DNA of 64,000 bases from Gallionellaceae bacterium (GTDB taxonomy: Bacteria; Pseudomonadota; Gammaproteobacteria; Burkholderiales; Gallionellaceae), in contig JAVBYO010000006.1 in assembly GCA_030823955.1 (NCBI GenBank), forward strand, positions 70,951-134,950, written 5' to 3'. The notes beneath the pieces were generated by a model. It was not told the origin of the DNA. It saw nothing but the letters and a program-made list of their open reading frames with translations, and made no database searches. How positions within the stretch are numbered: the stretch's first letter is position 1; every line of letters begins with the position of its first letter. This document shows, piece by piece, positions 9,776 to 19,600 of the stretch. The position numbers and the translations under genes were made by a program.

Positions 9776-10741
9776 TCACAACCAGCCAGACTTCTTAAAT
9801 CGGTAATACAAAACACCGCAAGTCGCCGCGATCAAAGCCAGTGCCAACGGATAGCCATATTCCAGCTTCAGCTCCGGCATATGCTCAAAGTTCATACCCC
9901 AGACACCGACAAAAGCGGTTGCAACAGCGAAGATACCAGCCCAAGCTGCCAAGCGTTTATTGACCTCGTTTTGTTCGATAGACACCGTCGACTGGCAGAC
10001 CAGAATCGCGGTAGTGATGGTGTCGCGCATAGCCTCTATCGTTGCATTGATGCGAGTCAGATGGTCATAGACATCACGGAAATATTCCTGGGTGGTGGCA
10101 CAAACCGGCGGCACGCGTCCGCCGAATAATTTTCCGGTGGTTTCCATCAGCGGCATGACCGCATGTTTGAGCACCACGACCTTGCGCTTGAGCTCATAGA
10201 GCTGCTCGATATTTTTAAGGGAAGTGCCCTTGTCAAAGAGGCGCTCCTCGATGGTTTCCAGTTGCGATTCCAGATCATCTATCACCGGAAAGTAACGATC
10301 CACCACCGCGTCCATCAACGCATAGAGCACAAAGCCCGCACCTAACCGCAGCAATTCCGGCTCACGTTCACAGCGTTCGCGCACTCCAAGAAAATGCAGG
10401 CTGCTGCGGTTGCGGATGGAAAGAACGAAATTACGCCCGACGAAAATGCTGACTTCCCCGACAGCCATCTCAGAATCAACCACCTCCACCAGATGCATCG
10501 CCACGAACAGCGTATCGCCGTATTCCTCGATCTTGGGGCGCTGATGGCCGTGGCGGGCATCCTCAATCGCCAGATCGTGCAACCCGAATTCCTCCTGCAT
10601 CTTTTCGAGCTCGGCCTCAGTAGTATCGCGTAGCGCCACCCAGACAAAACAATCAGGACGCCCAAGATAATCGCTGATTTCCTCGACGGAAAGATCGGCG
10701 AGTTTGACGCCGTCCTGATAGGCAACGCAATTGATTAGCAT
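9776..10741 (-). CDS. corA: CorA-family magnesium/metal ion transporter
   Basis: A 321-residue protein with the CorA layout: a large cytoplasmic N-terminal domain rich in helices, then two C-terminal membrane helices with the diagnostic GMN motif (VWGMNFEHMPE) at the end of the first, near residue 283. It ends in a short basic tail (YRFKKSGWL). CorA channels form pentamers carrying Mg2+ (also Co2+ or Ni2+). It is convergent with pyrD, with only 13 bases between stops. Confidence 0.93.
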   Translation of the reverse strand: MLINCVAYQDGVKLADLSVEEISDYLGRPDCFVWVALRDTTEAELEKMQEEFGLHDLAIEDARHGHQRPKIEEYGDTLFVAMHLVEVVDSEMAVGEVSIFVGRNFVLSIRNRSSLHFLGVRERCEREPELLRLGAGFVLYALMDAVVDRYFPVIDDLESQLETIEERLFDKGTSLKNIEQLYELKRKVVVLKHAVMPLMETTGKLFGGRVPPVCATTQEYFRDVYDHLTRINATIEAMRDTITTAILVCQSTVSIEQNEVNKRLAAWAGIFAVATAFVGVWGMNFEHMPELKLEYGYPLALALIAATCGVLYYRFKKSGWL

Positions 10742-10950
10742 GGTGATTTACGATTAGTTGTTAGTGATAAGGGGGGAGGAATAAAGTGCCATTCGATACT
10801 CCGGTTATCTGGTTTTAATGAGGTATGAGCGCAGGGATTCTAAGCCAGACAAAACATCGTCGCCTAATTTTCAGGGCTTTTCACCCACGCCAATCTTTTT
10901 CGCCGAGTTTTTACAGCTTTTTTATCCCACGGCTGGAATAATCCTGCCGC
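10742..10950. other. Divergent intergenic region, corA / KdpD-like kinase
   Basis: 209 bases between two divergent genes. It is T-rich near the kinase end and probably holds both promoters, but I see no convincing -35/-10 pair at normal spacing and no strong ribosome-binding site before the kinase ATG. No gene or RNA is apparent. Confidence 0.4.
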
Positions 10951-12462
10951 ATGAAAGCTTCATTCTTTTTCGCCACGCCCGCCCGCAGCCTGCCAATGCG
11001 TATGCTGTGGGTGATTGCTGCCTGTAGTGTCGCCACGCTGCTGGCTTGGCCTTGGCGTGAGCTGTTCGATCCGGCCAACACGGCGATGCTGTACGTGCTG
11101 GCCGTTGCCATCGTGGCGGCGCGTGCGGGCAAGGGGGCGGCCATCGCGACGGCGCTGCTCGGCTCGGCGTTGCTCGATTTTTTCTTCATCTATCCGCATT
11201 TCACTTTCACCATCGGCGATGCGCAGCACATCGTCACTCTGGCGGTGATGCTGGCGGTGGCACTTATCATCGGCAACCTGACGCTGAGCCTGCAACGCGA
11301 GAAGGAGGCCGCACTGGAACGCGAGCGACAGTCACGCGCCTTGTATCAACTTGCCAGCCAGTTGGCGGGAGCGCTGACACTGGAGCAGGTGGACGAGCTG
11401 ACCCGCCGCTTCCTGCAAAAGACCCAGGCATGTAACGGGATGCTGCTGATGCGGCAGGGTGAAAATGTATTGCCGGTAGCGGGCGCACAAGCACCGCTTT
11501 CCGGCAAACTCTATTACGCGGCGCAGAGCGCGCTACGCCAGGGTGCGGTGCAGGCCACGGTGGATGAACCGATGCAATGGCTGTTCCTGCCGCTGCATGG
11601 CTCGACCTATATCCGTGGCGTGCTGGCACTGTCTGCGACAGACACCTATCTGCTGGACACCGAACGCCAGCCTTTGTTCGAGGCCATTGCCGCATTGCTC
11701 GCGGCATCGACCGAGCGTCTGCATTTCGTCGAAGTGGCGCAACACGCGCAATTGCAGATGACCGACGAACGCCTGCGCAGCAGCATCCTCTCCGCGCTGT
11801 CGCACGACATCCGCACACCGCTCACCGTGTTATACGGCATGGCCGATACGCTGGCACAGTCGGAATTGCCCAAGGCTTTGCACGAGATGGCAGATGCGAT
11901 GCGCCAACAGACGCTGCGCCTGAACAGCATGGTGTCCAACCTGCTGGACATGGCCAAGCTGCGCGCGGGCGATATCAAGCTCAATCTCGAATGGCAGCCG
12001 GTGGAAGAAGTGATCGGCGCGAGCATCAAGCTGCTCGCGCCCGCGCTGGCACAGCATCCGGTGAGCGTGAAGCTATCGCCCGATATACCGTTGCTGCGTT
12101 TCGATGCGGTGTTGATGGAGCGTGTGTTGTGCAACCTGCTGGAGAACGCCGCCAAATACGCGACACCCGGCTCACCCATCCGCATCGCGGTACGCACCGA
12201 CAAGAAATTCGCGCACCTCTCGGTGAGCAACGACGGTTCGCAGTTTCCGCCCGACCGATTGGAAAACCTGTTCGAGTTATTCGAGCGCGGCGACAGCGAA
12301 TCGAACATACCCGGTGTGGGACTGGGACTCGCCATCTGCCGCAGCATCGTGAGCGCGCACGGCGGCAGTATCCATGCCGACAACGACGACGGCGCCTGTG
12401 TGATTTTCACGCTGCCACTGGGCGAGCCTCCCGTGATCGAGCCGGAGGGTGAAAGTGAGTGA
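10951..12462 (+). CDS. KdpD-like sensor histidine kinase lacking the N-terminal KdpD/Usp domains
   Basis: A 503-residue membrane kinase. Residues 1-110 carry four closely spaced membrane helices of the KdpD (DUF4118) type, then a GAF-like region (about 145-260). The HisKA domain has the phospho-accepting His in SALSHDIRTPL near 288; the ATPase domain has LCNLLENAAKYA and GVGLGLAICRS. Full KdpD is about 900 residues with cytoplasmic KdpD and universal-stress domains in front; both are absent. It is co-transcribed with a KdpE-like regulator and the K+ transporter kup, suggesting control of K+ uptake. The start is uncertain: the ATG at 10951 has no clear ribosome-binding site, and ATGs at 10996 or 11002 are possible. 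Confidence 0.82.
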   Translation: MKASFFFATPARSLPMRMLWVIAACSVATLLAWPWRELFDPANTAMLYVLAVAIVAARAGKGAAIATALLGSALLDFFFIYPHFTFTIGDAQHIVTLAVMLAVALIIGNLTLSLQREKEAALERERQSRALYQLASQLAGALTLEQVDELTRRFLQKTQACNGMLLMRQGENVLPVAGAQAPLSGKLYYAAQSALRQGAVQATVDEPMQWLFLPLHGSTYIRGVLALSATDTYLLDTERQPLFEAIAALLAASTERLHFVEVAQHAQLQMTDERLRSSILSALSHDIRTPLTVLYGMADTLAQSELPKALHEMADAMRQQTLRLNSMVSNLLDMAKLRAGDIKLNLEWQPVEEVIGASIKLLAPALAQHPVSVKLSPDIPLLRFDAVLMERVLCNLLENAAKYATPGSPIRIAVRTDKKFAHLSVSNDGSQFPPDRLENLFELFERGDSESNIPGVGLGLAICRSIVSAHGGSIHADNDDGACVIFTLPLGEPPVIEPEGESE

Positions 12463-13141
12463 GCCCACCATTCTGCTGGTCGAGGACGAAGCGCAGATAC
12501 GCCGCCTGGTGCGTGCCGCACTGGCGGAAGAAGGCTACCGCGTGCTGGAGTGCGGCACGCTGAAGGAAGGTCTGGCGCAATTACACGCCGAGACCATGCA
12601 ACTGCTCATCCTGGATCTCGGCCTGCCCGATGGCGACGGCATCGCTTTCATCCGCGAACTGCGCACGCAGTTTTCGCTGCCGGTGCTGGTACTTTCTGCA
12701 CGTTCTGCGGAGGGCGAGAAGATACGTGCGCTGGATGCTGGGGCGGACGACTATCTGACCAAACCCTATTCCAGCGGCGAGCTGCTGGCGCGGGTACGCG
12801 CACAGTTGCGCCGCGCGCCACAGGAAGGCACGGCAGCCGAAACGCATTTCTGCTTCGGCGACATCGAGGTCGATCTCGCACAGCGCAGCGTCACACGCAA
12901 GGGCACAGCCGTGCGCCTCACCCCCATCGAATACCGCCTGCTGTGCGCCATGCTGGCCGAACCCGGCAAGGTACTGACCTATCGCCACCTGCTGAGTGCG
13001 GTGTGGGGCAAGGCCTTCGTCGAGAGCAACCATTACCTGCGCATCTACGTGAGCCATCTGCGGCAGAAGCTGGAAGAAGACCCCGCGCAGCCGAAACATT
13101 TTTTGACTGAAACCGGAGTCGGTTACCGATTCCACCCCTGA
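12455..13141 (+). CDS. KdpE-like OmpR-family response regulator
   Basis: A regulator of about 228 residues: receiver domain with the acidic pair in LLVEDEA, phospho-accepting Asp in LILDLGLPDGDG and the conserved Lys in DYLTKPY, followed by a winged-helix DNA-binding domain (about 130-225; LTPIEYRLL, VGYRFHP). It should be the partner of the preceding kinase and control the following kup gene. A GTG at 12455 with GGAGG 6 bases upstream is the likeliest start; another GTG at 12449 is too close to that site. It overlaps the end of the kinase gene. Confidence 0.88.
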   Translation: MSEPTILLVEDEAQIRRLVRAALAEEGYRVLECGTLKEGLAQLHAETMQLLILDLGLPDGDGIAFIRELRTQFSLPVLVLSARSAEGEKIRALDAGADDYLTKPYSSGELLARVRAQLRRAPQEGTAAETHFCFGDIEVDLAQRSVTRKGTAVRLTPIEYRLLCAMLAEPGKVLTYRHLLSAVWGKAFVESNHYLRIYVSHLRQKLEEDPAQPKHFLTETGVGYRFHP

Positions 13142-13154
13142 AGGAGAATTCAAC

Positions 13155-15020
13155 ATGGATCAAACGCAAAAAGCCGGTACCAGTGCCCTGACCCTTGCCG
13201 CACTCGGCGTGGTGTACGGCGACATCGGCACCAGCCCGCTGTATGCCTTCAAGGAGGCTTTCGCCGGGACACACGGCCTCACTCCCACCGAGCCGAACGT
13301 ACTAGCCACGCTGTCGGCATTGTTCTGGGCGATGATGCTGATCATCTCGATCAAATACGTGTGGGTGATGCTCAAGTTCGACAACAACGGCGAAGGCGGT
13401 GTGCTCGCGCTGACCGCACTGGCCAACCGTTCGGCAGGCAACGCCTCGCACTGGAAGTTACTGATCGCCACGGCGGGCATCTTCGCGGCCGCCCTGTTCT
13501 ATGGCGATGCACTCATCACCCCGGCAATCTCGGTATTGTCCGCAGTAGAAGGACTCAGCGTCGCCGCGCCAGCACTGGAAAGATTCATCATCCCCGTCAC
13601 AGTTGGTGTACTCACCGGACTGTTCTTGATCCAGCGCCGTGGCACCAGCAGCATAGGCAAATTGTTCGGCCCGATCACGCTGCTGTGGTTCGCTGCATTG
13701 GCGGTGCTGGGCACGATCAGCATCGTGCAAAACCCCGTCGTGCTGAACGCACTCAATCCGATGTACGCCATCGACTTTGCGCTGCAACATCCGACCGGCA
13801 TGTTCCTGCTACTGTCGGCGGTATTCTTGGCGCTCACCGGCGGCGAGGCGCTGTACGCGGACATGGGACACTTCGGCGCAAAGCCGGTGCGGCTGGCTTG
13901 GTACGGGCTGGTGTGTCCGGCGCTGCTCATCAACTATTTCGGCCAAGGCGCGCTGGTGCTGCGCTCGGCGGAAGCGATACAGAATCCGTTCTACCTGCTG
14001 TCGCCCGATTGGTTCCTGTTGCCGCTGGTCGCGCTGGCCACCGCCGCCACGGTGATCGCTTCGCAGGCCACCATTTCCGGTGCGTATTCCATCACTCTGC
14101 AAGCCATGCGTATGGGTTATCTGCCGCGCCTGTTCATCCAGCACACCTCCGATTCTCAACGCGGGCAGATCTACATCCCCGCCGTGAACTGGATGATGCT
14201 GGTCGGCGTTCTCATCCTGGTGTTCGAATTCGGCTCTTCCGGCGCGCTGGCGGCGGCTTACGGTATCGCGGTGTCCGGCACCATGATCATCACCACGCTG
14301 CTCACGCTGTTCATCACGCTGATGTTGCCGGGACGTGCGCGCCTGCTGTTGCCGCTATTGCTGGCGTTCGCTTTGCTGGAGATGTTGTTCTTCGGTTCCA
14401 ATCTCACCAAGGTGGCGAGCGGCGGCTGGATGCCGTTGGCGCTCGGCCTATTCCTGTTCCTGCTGCTCTCCACCTGGAAGCGCGGTAGCTCATTGGTCGC
14501 CGAACAGCGGCGCAAACTCGACATCCCGATGGCGATGTTCATCTCTGGCACACAGCCCGATGTGCCGCGCGTCCCCGGAACGGCGGTATATCTCACAGCC
14601 GATCCCGCTACCGTTCCCAGCGCGTTGTTTCATAACCTCAAACATTTCAAGGTGCTGCATGAGCAGACTCTGTTCCTGCATGTGGTCACCAAAGACGTGC
14701 CCTACATCGAGCCGGAACAACGCTTGAAAGTGACACAACTCACCCCCGGCATGTACAACGTCGCACTGAATTACGGCTTCCGTCAGGAAGTGGATATCCC
14801 GCTGGCATTGCAAAGGCTGGGAGAGTATGGCATCGAACTCGACAGTATGGGCACCACCTATTTTGTCGCCCGCTCCAATGTAGTGGACGGGTTCGGCGGC
14901 ATGCCCGCATGGCGCTGTGCCTTGTTCTCCTGGATGACGCGCCAGTCGGAGGGAGCGGCAAGTTTCTTCAACTTACCCGCCAACCAGGTGGTCGAATTGG
15001 GCACCAAAGTGGTTCTGTGA
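13155..15020 (+). CDS. kup: Kup-type potassium uptake protein
   Basis: A 621-residue transporter of the KUP/HAK/KT family: about 12 membrane helices in the first 440 residues and a hydrophilic C-terminal domain. The N-terminal signature GVVYGDIGTSPLYAFKE is intact, as are GGEALYADMGHFG and the Y-F-G-Q-GA segment. It imports K+ with H+. AAGGAG precedes the ATG, 13 bases after the KdpE-like gene, so the transporter appears to be in one operon with a two-component system normally tied to KdpFABC. Confidence 0.95.
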   Translation: MDQTQKAGTSALTLAALGVVYGDIGTSPLYAFKEAFAGTHGLTPTEPNVLATLSALFWAMMLIISIKYVWVMLKFDNNGEGGVLALTALANRSAGNASHWKLLIATAGIFAAALFYGDALITPAISVLSAVEGLSVAAPALERFIIPVTVGVLTGLFLIQRRGTSSIGKLFGPITLLWFAALAVLGTISIVQNPVVLNALNPMYAIDFALQHPTGMFLLLSAVFLALTGGEALYADMGHFGAKPVRLAWYGLVCPALLINYFGQGALVLRSAEAIQNPFYLLSPDWFLLPLVALATAATVIASQATISGAYSITLQAMRMGYLPRLFIQHTSDSQRGQIYIPAVNWMMLVGVLILVFEFGSSGALAAAYGIAVSGTMIITTLLTLFITLMLPGRARLLLPLLLAFALLEMLFFGSNLTKVASGGWMPLALGLFLFLLLSTWKRGSSLVAEQRRKLDIPMAMFISGTQPDVPRVPGTAVYLTADPATVPSALFHNLKHFKVLHEQTLFLHVVTKDVPYIEPEQRLKVTQLTPGMYNVALNYGFRQEVDIPLALQRLGEYGIELDSMGTTYFVARSNVVDGFGGMPAWRCALFSWMTRQSEGAASFFNLPANQVVELGTKVVL

Positions 15021-15091
15021 ACACAGGTACGCAAGTTATATCCATATAGCCTGAACACGGTTGAAGCTGCTTATAAATCAGTGGATAATCC

Positions 15092-15108
15092 GCCTCTTCT
15101 ATAGAGGC
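15092..15108 (+). promoter_or_regulatory. Hairpin covering the rnfA ribosome-binding site
   Basis: GCCTCT-TCTAT-AGAGGC forms a 6-bp hairpin whose 3' arm is the AGAGG ribosome-binding site, seven bases before the rnfA ATG at 15115. It could lower translation initiation for the whole coupled operon. This is a visible sequence feature; regulation is inference. Confidence 0.45.
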
Positions 15109-15114
15109 ATGTGA

Positions 15115-15690
15115 ATGACCGAATACCTACTCATTCTCGTCGGCACGGTGTTCGTGAACAATATCGTGATGGTGAAGATACTCGGACTGTGTCCGTTCAT
15201 GGGGGTTTCCAAGAAACTGGAAGCCGCCGTCGGCATGGGTGCGGCCACCACCTTCGTGCTGACGCTGGGCTCCGGTGCCAGTTACCTGATCCAGCATTAC
15301 CTGCTCGGCCCCGACCTCGCCTACCTCACCACCCTGTCGTTCATCGTGGTCATCGCGGGTATCGTGCAGTTCACCGAGATGGTGGTGCAGAAGACCAGTC
15401 CCGCCCTGTATCAGGTGCTGGGCATCTATCTGCCGCTCATCACCACCAACTGTGCGGTACTAGGCATCCCACTGCTTAACGTACAGGCCAAACACGATTT
15501 CATGGAGTCGTTGTTATTCGGCTTCGGCGGCGCGGTCGGTTTCACGCTGGTGATGGTGTTGTTCGCCGGCATCCGTGAACGTCTCGAAGGTGCGGATGTG
15601 CCCGGCATCTTCAAAGGTTCCGCCATCGCCATGATCACCGCCGGATTGATGAGTCTGACCTTCATGGGGTTCTCGGGCTTGGTGAAATGA
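15115..15690 (+). CDS. rnfA: Rnf electron transport complex subunit A
   Basis: A 191-residue, six-helix inner-membrane protein of the RnfA/RsxA/NqrE family; the N-terminus ([16 protein letters not shown]) and the segment [11 protein letters not shown] are typical. In Rnf, A and E form a membrane pair holding an iron-sulphur centre at Cys residues in their opposed helices (the Cys in LGLCPF and in TTNCAVLG are present). First gene of rnfABCDGE-nth, preceded by AGAGG within a small hairpin. Its stop overlaps rnfB (ATGA). Confidence 0.96.
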   Translation: MTEYLLILVGTVFVNNIVMVKILGLCPFMGVSKKLEAAVGMGAATTFVLTLGSGASYLIQHYLLGPDLAYLTTLSFIVVIAGIVQFTEMVVQKTSPALYQVLGIYLPLITTNCAVLGIPLLNVQAKHDFMESLLFGFGGAVGFTLVMVLFAGIRERLEGADVPGIFKGSAIAMITAGLMSLTFMGFSGLVK

Positions 15691-16235
15691 TCTCAGCACT
15701 TCTGGTCATGATCGGCATCGCCGCCTTTCTCGGCACAGTGCTGGGTTTCTCCGCGATCCGCTTCAAGGTGCAGGGCAATCCGCTGGTGGACAAGATTGAC
15801 GCGGTGTTGCCGCAAACGCAATGCGGGCAATGCGGTTACCCCGGCTGCAAACCTTATGCCGAAGCCATCGCCAAAGGCGAAGCGGAGATCAATCTGTGTC
15901 CGCCCGGCGGCGAAGACGGTATCCACAAACTGGCCGATCTGCTCGGCAAGGAGTTCGTGCCCTTTGGTGAGGGTGCCGCCCCCAAGGGCAAGTCTGTGGC
16001 CTTCATCGACGAGAACACTTGCATCGGTTGCACCCTGTGCATCCAAGCCTGCCCGGTGGATGCCATCGTCGGCGCGGCCAAGCAGATGCACACCATCATC
16101 GCGTCTGAATGCACCGGTTGCGAACTGTGCCTCGCCCCCTGCCCGGTGGATTGCATCAGCATGTTGCCCATAGCCGAAGACATCACCAACTGGAAGTGGC
16201 GTTATCCGGTCTTCCCCATACGGAATGCCGCATGA
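15687..16235 (+). CDS. rnfB: Rnf complex iron-sulphur subunit B
   Basis: A 182-residue protein with an N-terminal membrane anchor, the four-Cys Fe4S cluster motif CGQCGYPGC plus a downstream Cys (NLCPPGG), and two ferredoxin clusters: [14 protein letters not shown] and [14 protein letters not shown]. RnfB is the entry point for electrons from ferredoxin (or NADH-derived electrons, depending on direction). It overlaps rnfA and rnfC by four bases each. Confidence 0.96.
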   Translation: MISALLVMIGIAAFLGTVLGFSAIRFKVQGNPLVDKIDAVLPQTQCGQCGYPGCKPYAEAIAKGEAEINLCPPGGEDGIHKLADLLGKEFVPFGEGAAPKGKSVAFIDENTCIGCTLCIQACPVDAIVGAAKQMHTIIASECTGCELCLAPCPVDCISMLPIAEDITNWKWRYPVFPIRNAA

Positions 16236-17923
16236 AGGCGATCTTCAGATTCCACGGCGGGATACATCCGCCCACACACAAGGCCGCATCGACACGCACG
16301 CCCATCACACCGGCGGCACTGCCGTCCAAACTGGTCATCCCGTTGCATCAGCATGTGGGTATCCGCGCCAAAGCGGTGGTACAGGTCGGTGAGCGTGTGC
16401 TCAAGGGGCAGGTCATCGGCAGGCCGGAAGGGCGTCTGTCCAGTACGGTACATGCCTCCACCTCCGGCACGGTGAGTGCCATCGACATGCAGTTGGTCGC
16501 GCACCATTCCGGCCTGCCCGATCTGTGCGTGACCCTCATCCCCGACGGCAAGGATGAATGGATAGAACACGGCGGCGTGGATTACAAACAGATATCCCAT
16601 ACCGAAGTGCGCCACCTGTTGCGCCAGGCCGGCGTGGTGGGTTTGGGCGGCGCGGTGTTCCCCAGCGACGTGAAAGCCTATTCCAACAAACACAAGATCA
16701 AAACGATGGTGCTGAACGGCGCGGAGTGTGAACCCTACATCACCTGCGACGACATGCTCATGCGCGAACGCGCGCATGACATCCTGCGCGGCGCGGAAGT
16801 GCTGCGCGAGCTGCTGTATGCCGAAGAAGTGCTCGTCGGCATCGAAGACAATAAGCCCGAAGCCATCGCCGCGATGCGTCAGGCGGTGATCGACGACCAA
16901 CATGAACACATGCGCGTGATCTCGGTGCCGACGGTCTACCCCAGCGGCGGCGCAAAACAGCTCATCCGCATCCTCACCGGTATCGAGGTCGCTGCCGGTG
17001 TGCGCTCGCCCGAGATGGGCGTGCAATGCTTCAACGTCGCCACCGCCTACAGCGCATGGCGCGCCATCAGACACGGCGAACCGCTGCTGTCGCGTATCGT
17101 GACTGTCACCGGCAACGTGGATGACGCGCGCAATTTCGAGGTATTGCTCGGCACCCCGGTGGATGAGCTGGTGACACAGGCAGGCCGCCGCCCCGATACC
17201 GACAGACACATCATGGGCGGCCCGATGATGGGAGTGCAACTTCCCGCCGCGACGGTGGGGGTGGCCAAGGCCACCAACTGCATCATCGCGTCTTCACCGG
17301 CATTGTTCCCACCGCCACAACCCGCATTGCCATGTATCCGCTGCACACGCTGCGCCGAAGTATGCCCGGCCGAGCTGCAACCGCAAGATCTGTATTGGTT
17401 CGCCAAATCGAATAATTTTGGCAAGGCACAGGAATTCCATCTGTTCGACTGTATCGAATGCGGCGCATGCGCCTACGTGTGCCCGAGCCACATTCCGCTG
17501 GTGAGCTACTACCGTTACGCCAAGAGCGAGATATGGGAGCGCGAGCAGGAAAGCCAGGCGGCAGAACTCGCGCGCGAACGCCACGAATATCGCCAGTACC
17601 GCATCGAGCGCGAGAAACAGGAAAAAGCCGAGAAGCTGGCACAGAAAGAAAAAGCCGCAGCGGCGGCCAAAGCTGCCGCCGCTGCCGCCGCAGAAAAAGC
17701 CAGACTGGACACCCCGTCCGATCCGGATGCCGACCCCGACGACACGATGCAATTGCGCATTGAGGCGGCACTCGCGCGCGCCAAGGAACAGGCTGCCACC
17801 ACTCAGCCCAAGAACACCGATACACTGACGCCCCAGCAACAGGCAGAGATCAACGAGATCGATGCTCGCCGTGCCAGGATACATGCCTCCGCGCATCACG
17901 ATGCCGAACCCAAGAACGAATAA
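16232..17923 (+). CDS. rnfC: Rnf complex subunit C (NADH/FMN, iron-sulphur)
   Basis: A 563-residue peripheral subunit. It has the N-terminal barrel-sandwich region starting [10 protein letters not shown], an NADH/FMN-binding flavoprotein fold ([25 protein letters not shown]) and two Fe4S motifs, [12 protein letters not shown] and [14 protein letters not shown]-terminal charged, Ala/Lys/Glu-rich extension (about 435-563) is probably coiled coil and variable in the family. The ATG at 16232 overlaps the rnfB stop; the frame is open upstream but that part is rnfB read out of frame. rnfD starts four bases after its stop. Confidence 0.95.
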   Translation: MKAIFRFHGGIHPPTHKAASTRTPITPAALPSKLVIPLHQHVGIRAKAVVQVGERVLKGQVIGRPEGRLSSTVHASTSGTVSAIDMQLVAHHSGLPDLCVTLIPDGKDEWIEHGGVDYKQISHTEVRHLLRQAGVVGLGGAVFPSDVKAYSNKHKIKTMVLNGAECEPYITCDDMLMRERAHDILRGAEVLRELLYAEEVLVGIEDNKPEAIAAMRQAVIDDQHEHMRVISVPTVYPSGGAKQLIRILTGIEVAAGVRSPEMGVQCFNVATAYSAWRAIRHGEPLLSRIVTVTGNVDDARNFEVLLGTPVDELVTQAGRRPDTDRHIMGGPMMGVQLPAATVGVAKATNCIIASSPALFPPPQPALPCIRCTRCAEVCPAELQPQDLYWFAKSNNFGKAQEFHLFDCIECGACAYVCPSHIPLVSYYRYAKSEIWEREQESQAAELARERHEYRQYRIEREKQEKAEKLAQKEKAAAAAKAAAAAAAEKARLDTPSDPDADPDDTMQLRIEAALARAKEQAATTQPKNTDTLTPQQQAEINEIDARRARIHASAHHDAEPKNE

Positions 17924-17927
17924 CACC

Positions 17928-18956
17928 ATGTGGATTTCCCCTTTCATCACCAGATCCAGCAGCGTCAGCGCGATCATGCTCAAGGTCATGCTGGCACTCA
18001 TCCCCGGCATCGCACTGTATGTGTGGTACTTCGGTCCGGCGATCCTGGTGTCCATCACGCTGGCCTCCATCACCGCGCTGGCCACCGAAGCGGCCATGCT
18101 CAAACTGCGCGACCGCCCGCTCAAACCTTTTCTCTCCGACAACAGTGCCCTGCTCACGGCATGGTTGCTGGCATTGTCCATCCCGCCCCTCGCACCGTGG
18201 TGGCTGGTGGTGGTCGGCACGACCTTCGCCATCTCGGTCTCCAAACATCTGTACGGCGGGCTGGGTAGCAACCCGTTCAACCCGGCGATGATCGGTTATG
18301 CCGTGCTCATCATCTCATTCCCCATGCACATGACACATTGGCTCACGCCGCATGCGCTGGGCGGTGTCGAACTGACGTTCGCCGAACAACTGGGCTATAT
18401 CTTCAACGGGGCGTTGCCGCGCGGCCTGACGCTGGACGCCATCACCATGGCCACCGCGCTCGACACGATGAAGACCCAATTACATCTCGGCTTGTCGGTT
18501 TCCGATATCCGCGACATGCCGATCTATGGCCGTCTGGCCGGACAAGGCAGCGAGATGGTGGCGCTCGGCTTCGCCCTCGGCGGTATCTATCTGTTGCTGA
18601 ACCGCATCATCACCTGGCATCTGCCGCTGGCTTATCTCGGTGCGCTGTTCGCCACCGCAGGCATCTTCCATCTCGTTGACCCAGCCCATTACGTCACCCC
18701 GCTGTTCCACTGGTTCTCGGGTGCCGCAATGATTGGCGCGTTCTTCATCCTCACCGACCCGGTCACCTCGCCGACCACAGCCAAGGGCAAGATCATCTTC
18801 GCGCTCGGTGCGGGCATACTCACCTACCTCATCCGCGCGTTCGGCGGTTTCCCGGACGGTATGGCGTTCGCCACGCTGTTCATGAACATCTGTGTGCCGT
18901 TGATCGATGCGTGGACGCAGCCCAAGGTGTTCGGCAAAAAGGGGGACGGCAAATGA
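17928..18956 (+). CDS. rnfD: Rnf complex membrane subunit D (covalent flavin)
   Basis: A 342-residue polytopic protein of the RnfD/NqrB family. The flavinylation site aligns with DAITMATALDT, where the second Thr is the expected covalent FMN acceptor (the E. coli protein has DGISQATPLDT). Other signatures are DNSALLTAWLLALSIPP, LGSNPFNPAMIGY and SGAAMIGAFFILTDPVT. The ATG at 17928 matches the family N-terminus (WISPFITRSS); there is little ribosome-binding site, so reinitiation after rnfC, whose stop is four bases upstream, is likely. Confidence 0.95.
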   Translation: MWISPFITRSSSVSAIMLKVMLALIPGIALYVWYFGPAILVSITLASITALATEAAMLKLRDRPLKPFLSDNSALLTAWLLALSIPPLAPWWLVVVGTTFAISVSKHLYGGLGSNPFNPAMIGYAVLIISFPMHMTHWLTPHALGGVELTFAEQLGYIFNGALPRGLTLDAITMATALDTMKTQLHLGLSVSDIRDMPIYGRLAGQGSEMVALGFALGGIYLLLNRIITWHLPLAYLGALFATAGIFHLVDPAHYVTPLFHWFSGAAMIGAFFILTDPVTSPTTAKGKIIFALGAGILTYLIRAFGGFPDGMAFATLFMNICVPLIDAWTQPKVFGKKGDGK

Positions 18957-19600
18957 AACGTATCGCGCGCGCCAGCCTGCAATCCGCCGCCAATCTGGTG
19001 TTCTTCGCCGTCATCGCCACAGCAGTGCTGGCCTCCACCTTCTTTCTTACGCGTGACGAAATCGTAAAAAGCGAACAGGCTGAAAAGCTCAAACTCATCA
19101 CCCAGATCGTGCCGCCAGCCCTGTTCGACAACGACATCATCCAGGACACGATCAGCATCCCCGCCGATCCACTGCTGGGCACGGAAGACATCACCACGGC
19201 CTATCGCGCGCGTCTCAAGGGTGAACCTTCCGCTGTGGTGCTGGAAGCCATCGCTCCGGACGGTTACAGCGGCAAGATATGGCTGATTCTTGCAGTCAAA
19301 TCCACCGGCGAACTGGCCGGGGTACGCGTCGTTGCGCACAAAGAGACACCCGGCTTGGGTGATTACATCGAACTGCCGAAGAGCCCGTGGATCAAGGGCT
19401 TTGATGGCAAGTCGCGCGCGGCGTATAAAGAGGCGGACTGGAAGGTGAAGAAGGACGGCGGGCAGTTCGAATACATGGCGGGAGCCACCATCACACCGCG
19501 CGCCATCGTCAAAGCGGTGAACAAGGCGCTGATCTATTTTGCAGAAAATCGTGACATCTTGTTTAAGGCGAATACGCCACAGAAGGAGAAGAAGAAATGA
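18953..19600 (+). CDS. rnfG: Rnf complex subunit G (covalent flavin)
   Basis: A 215-residue protein with one N-terminal membrane helix (about 10-30) and a periplasmic FMN-binding domain. The family motif S-[GA]-x-T appears as MAGATITP, with Ala instead of the usual Ser before GAT; the flavin-accepting Thr is kept. [12 protein letters not shown] is also typical. FMN is attached by ApbE, not encoded here. The ATG at 18953 overlaps the rnfD stop and the end overlaps rnfE. Confidence 0.94.
   Translation: MKRIARASLQSAANLVFFAVIATAVLASTFFLTRDEIVKSEQAEKLKLITQIVPPALFDNDIIQDTISIPADPLLGTEDITTAYRARLKGEPSAVVLEAIAPDGYSGKIWLILAVKSTGELAGVRVVAHKETPGLGDYIELPKSPWIKGFDGKSRAAYKEADWKVKKDGGQFEYMAGATITPRAIVKAVNKALIYFAENRDILFKANTPQKEKKK

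Noticed and set aside
16109-16231. Longer rnfC starting inside rnfB
   Set aside because: The extra 41 codons are the ferredoxin end of rnfB in another frame; the ATG at 16232 gives the family N-terminus and ATGA coupling.
16202-17239. A 345-codon antisense frame opposite rnfC
   Set aside because: rnfC on the plus strand carries all the family motifs; the antisense product resembles nothing.
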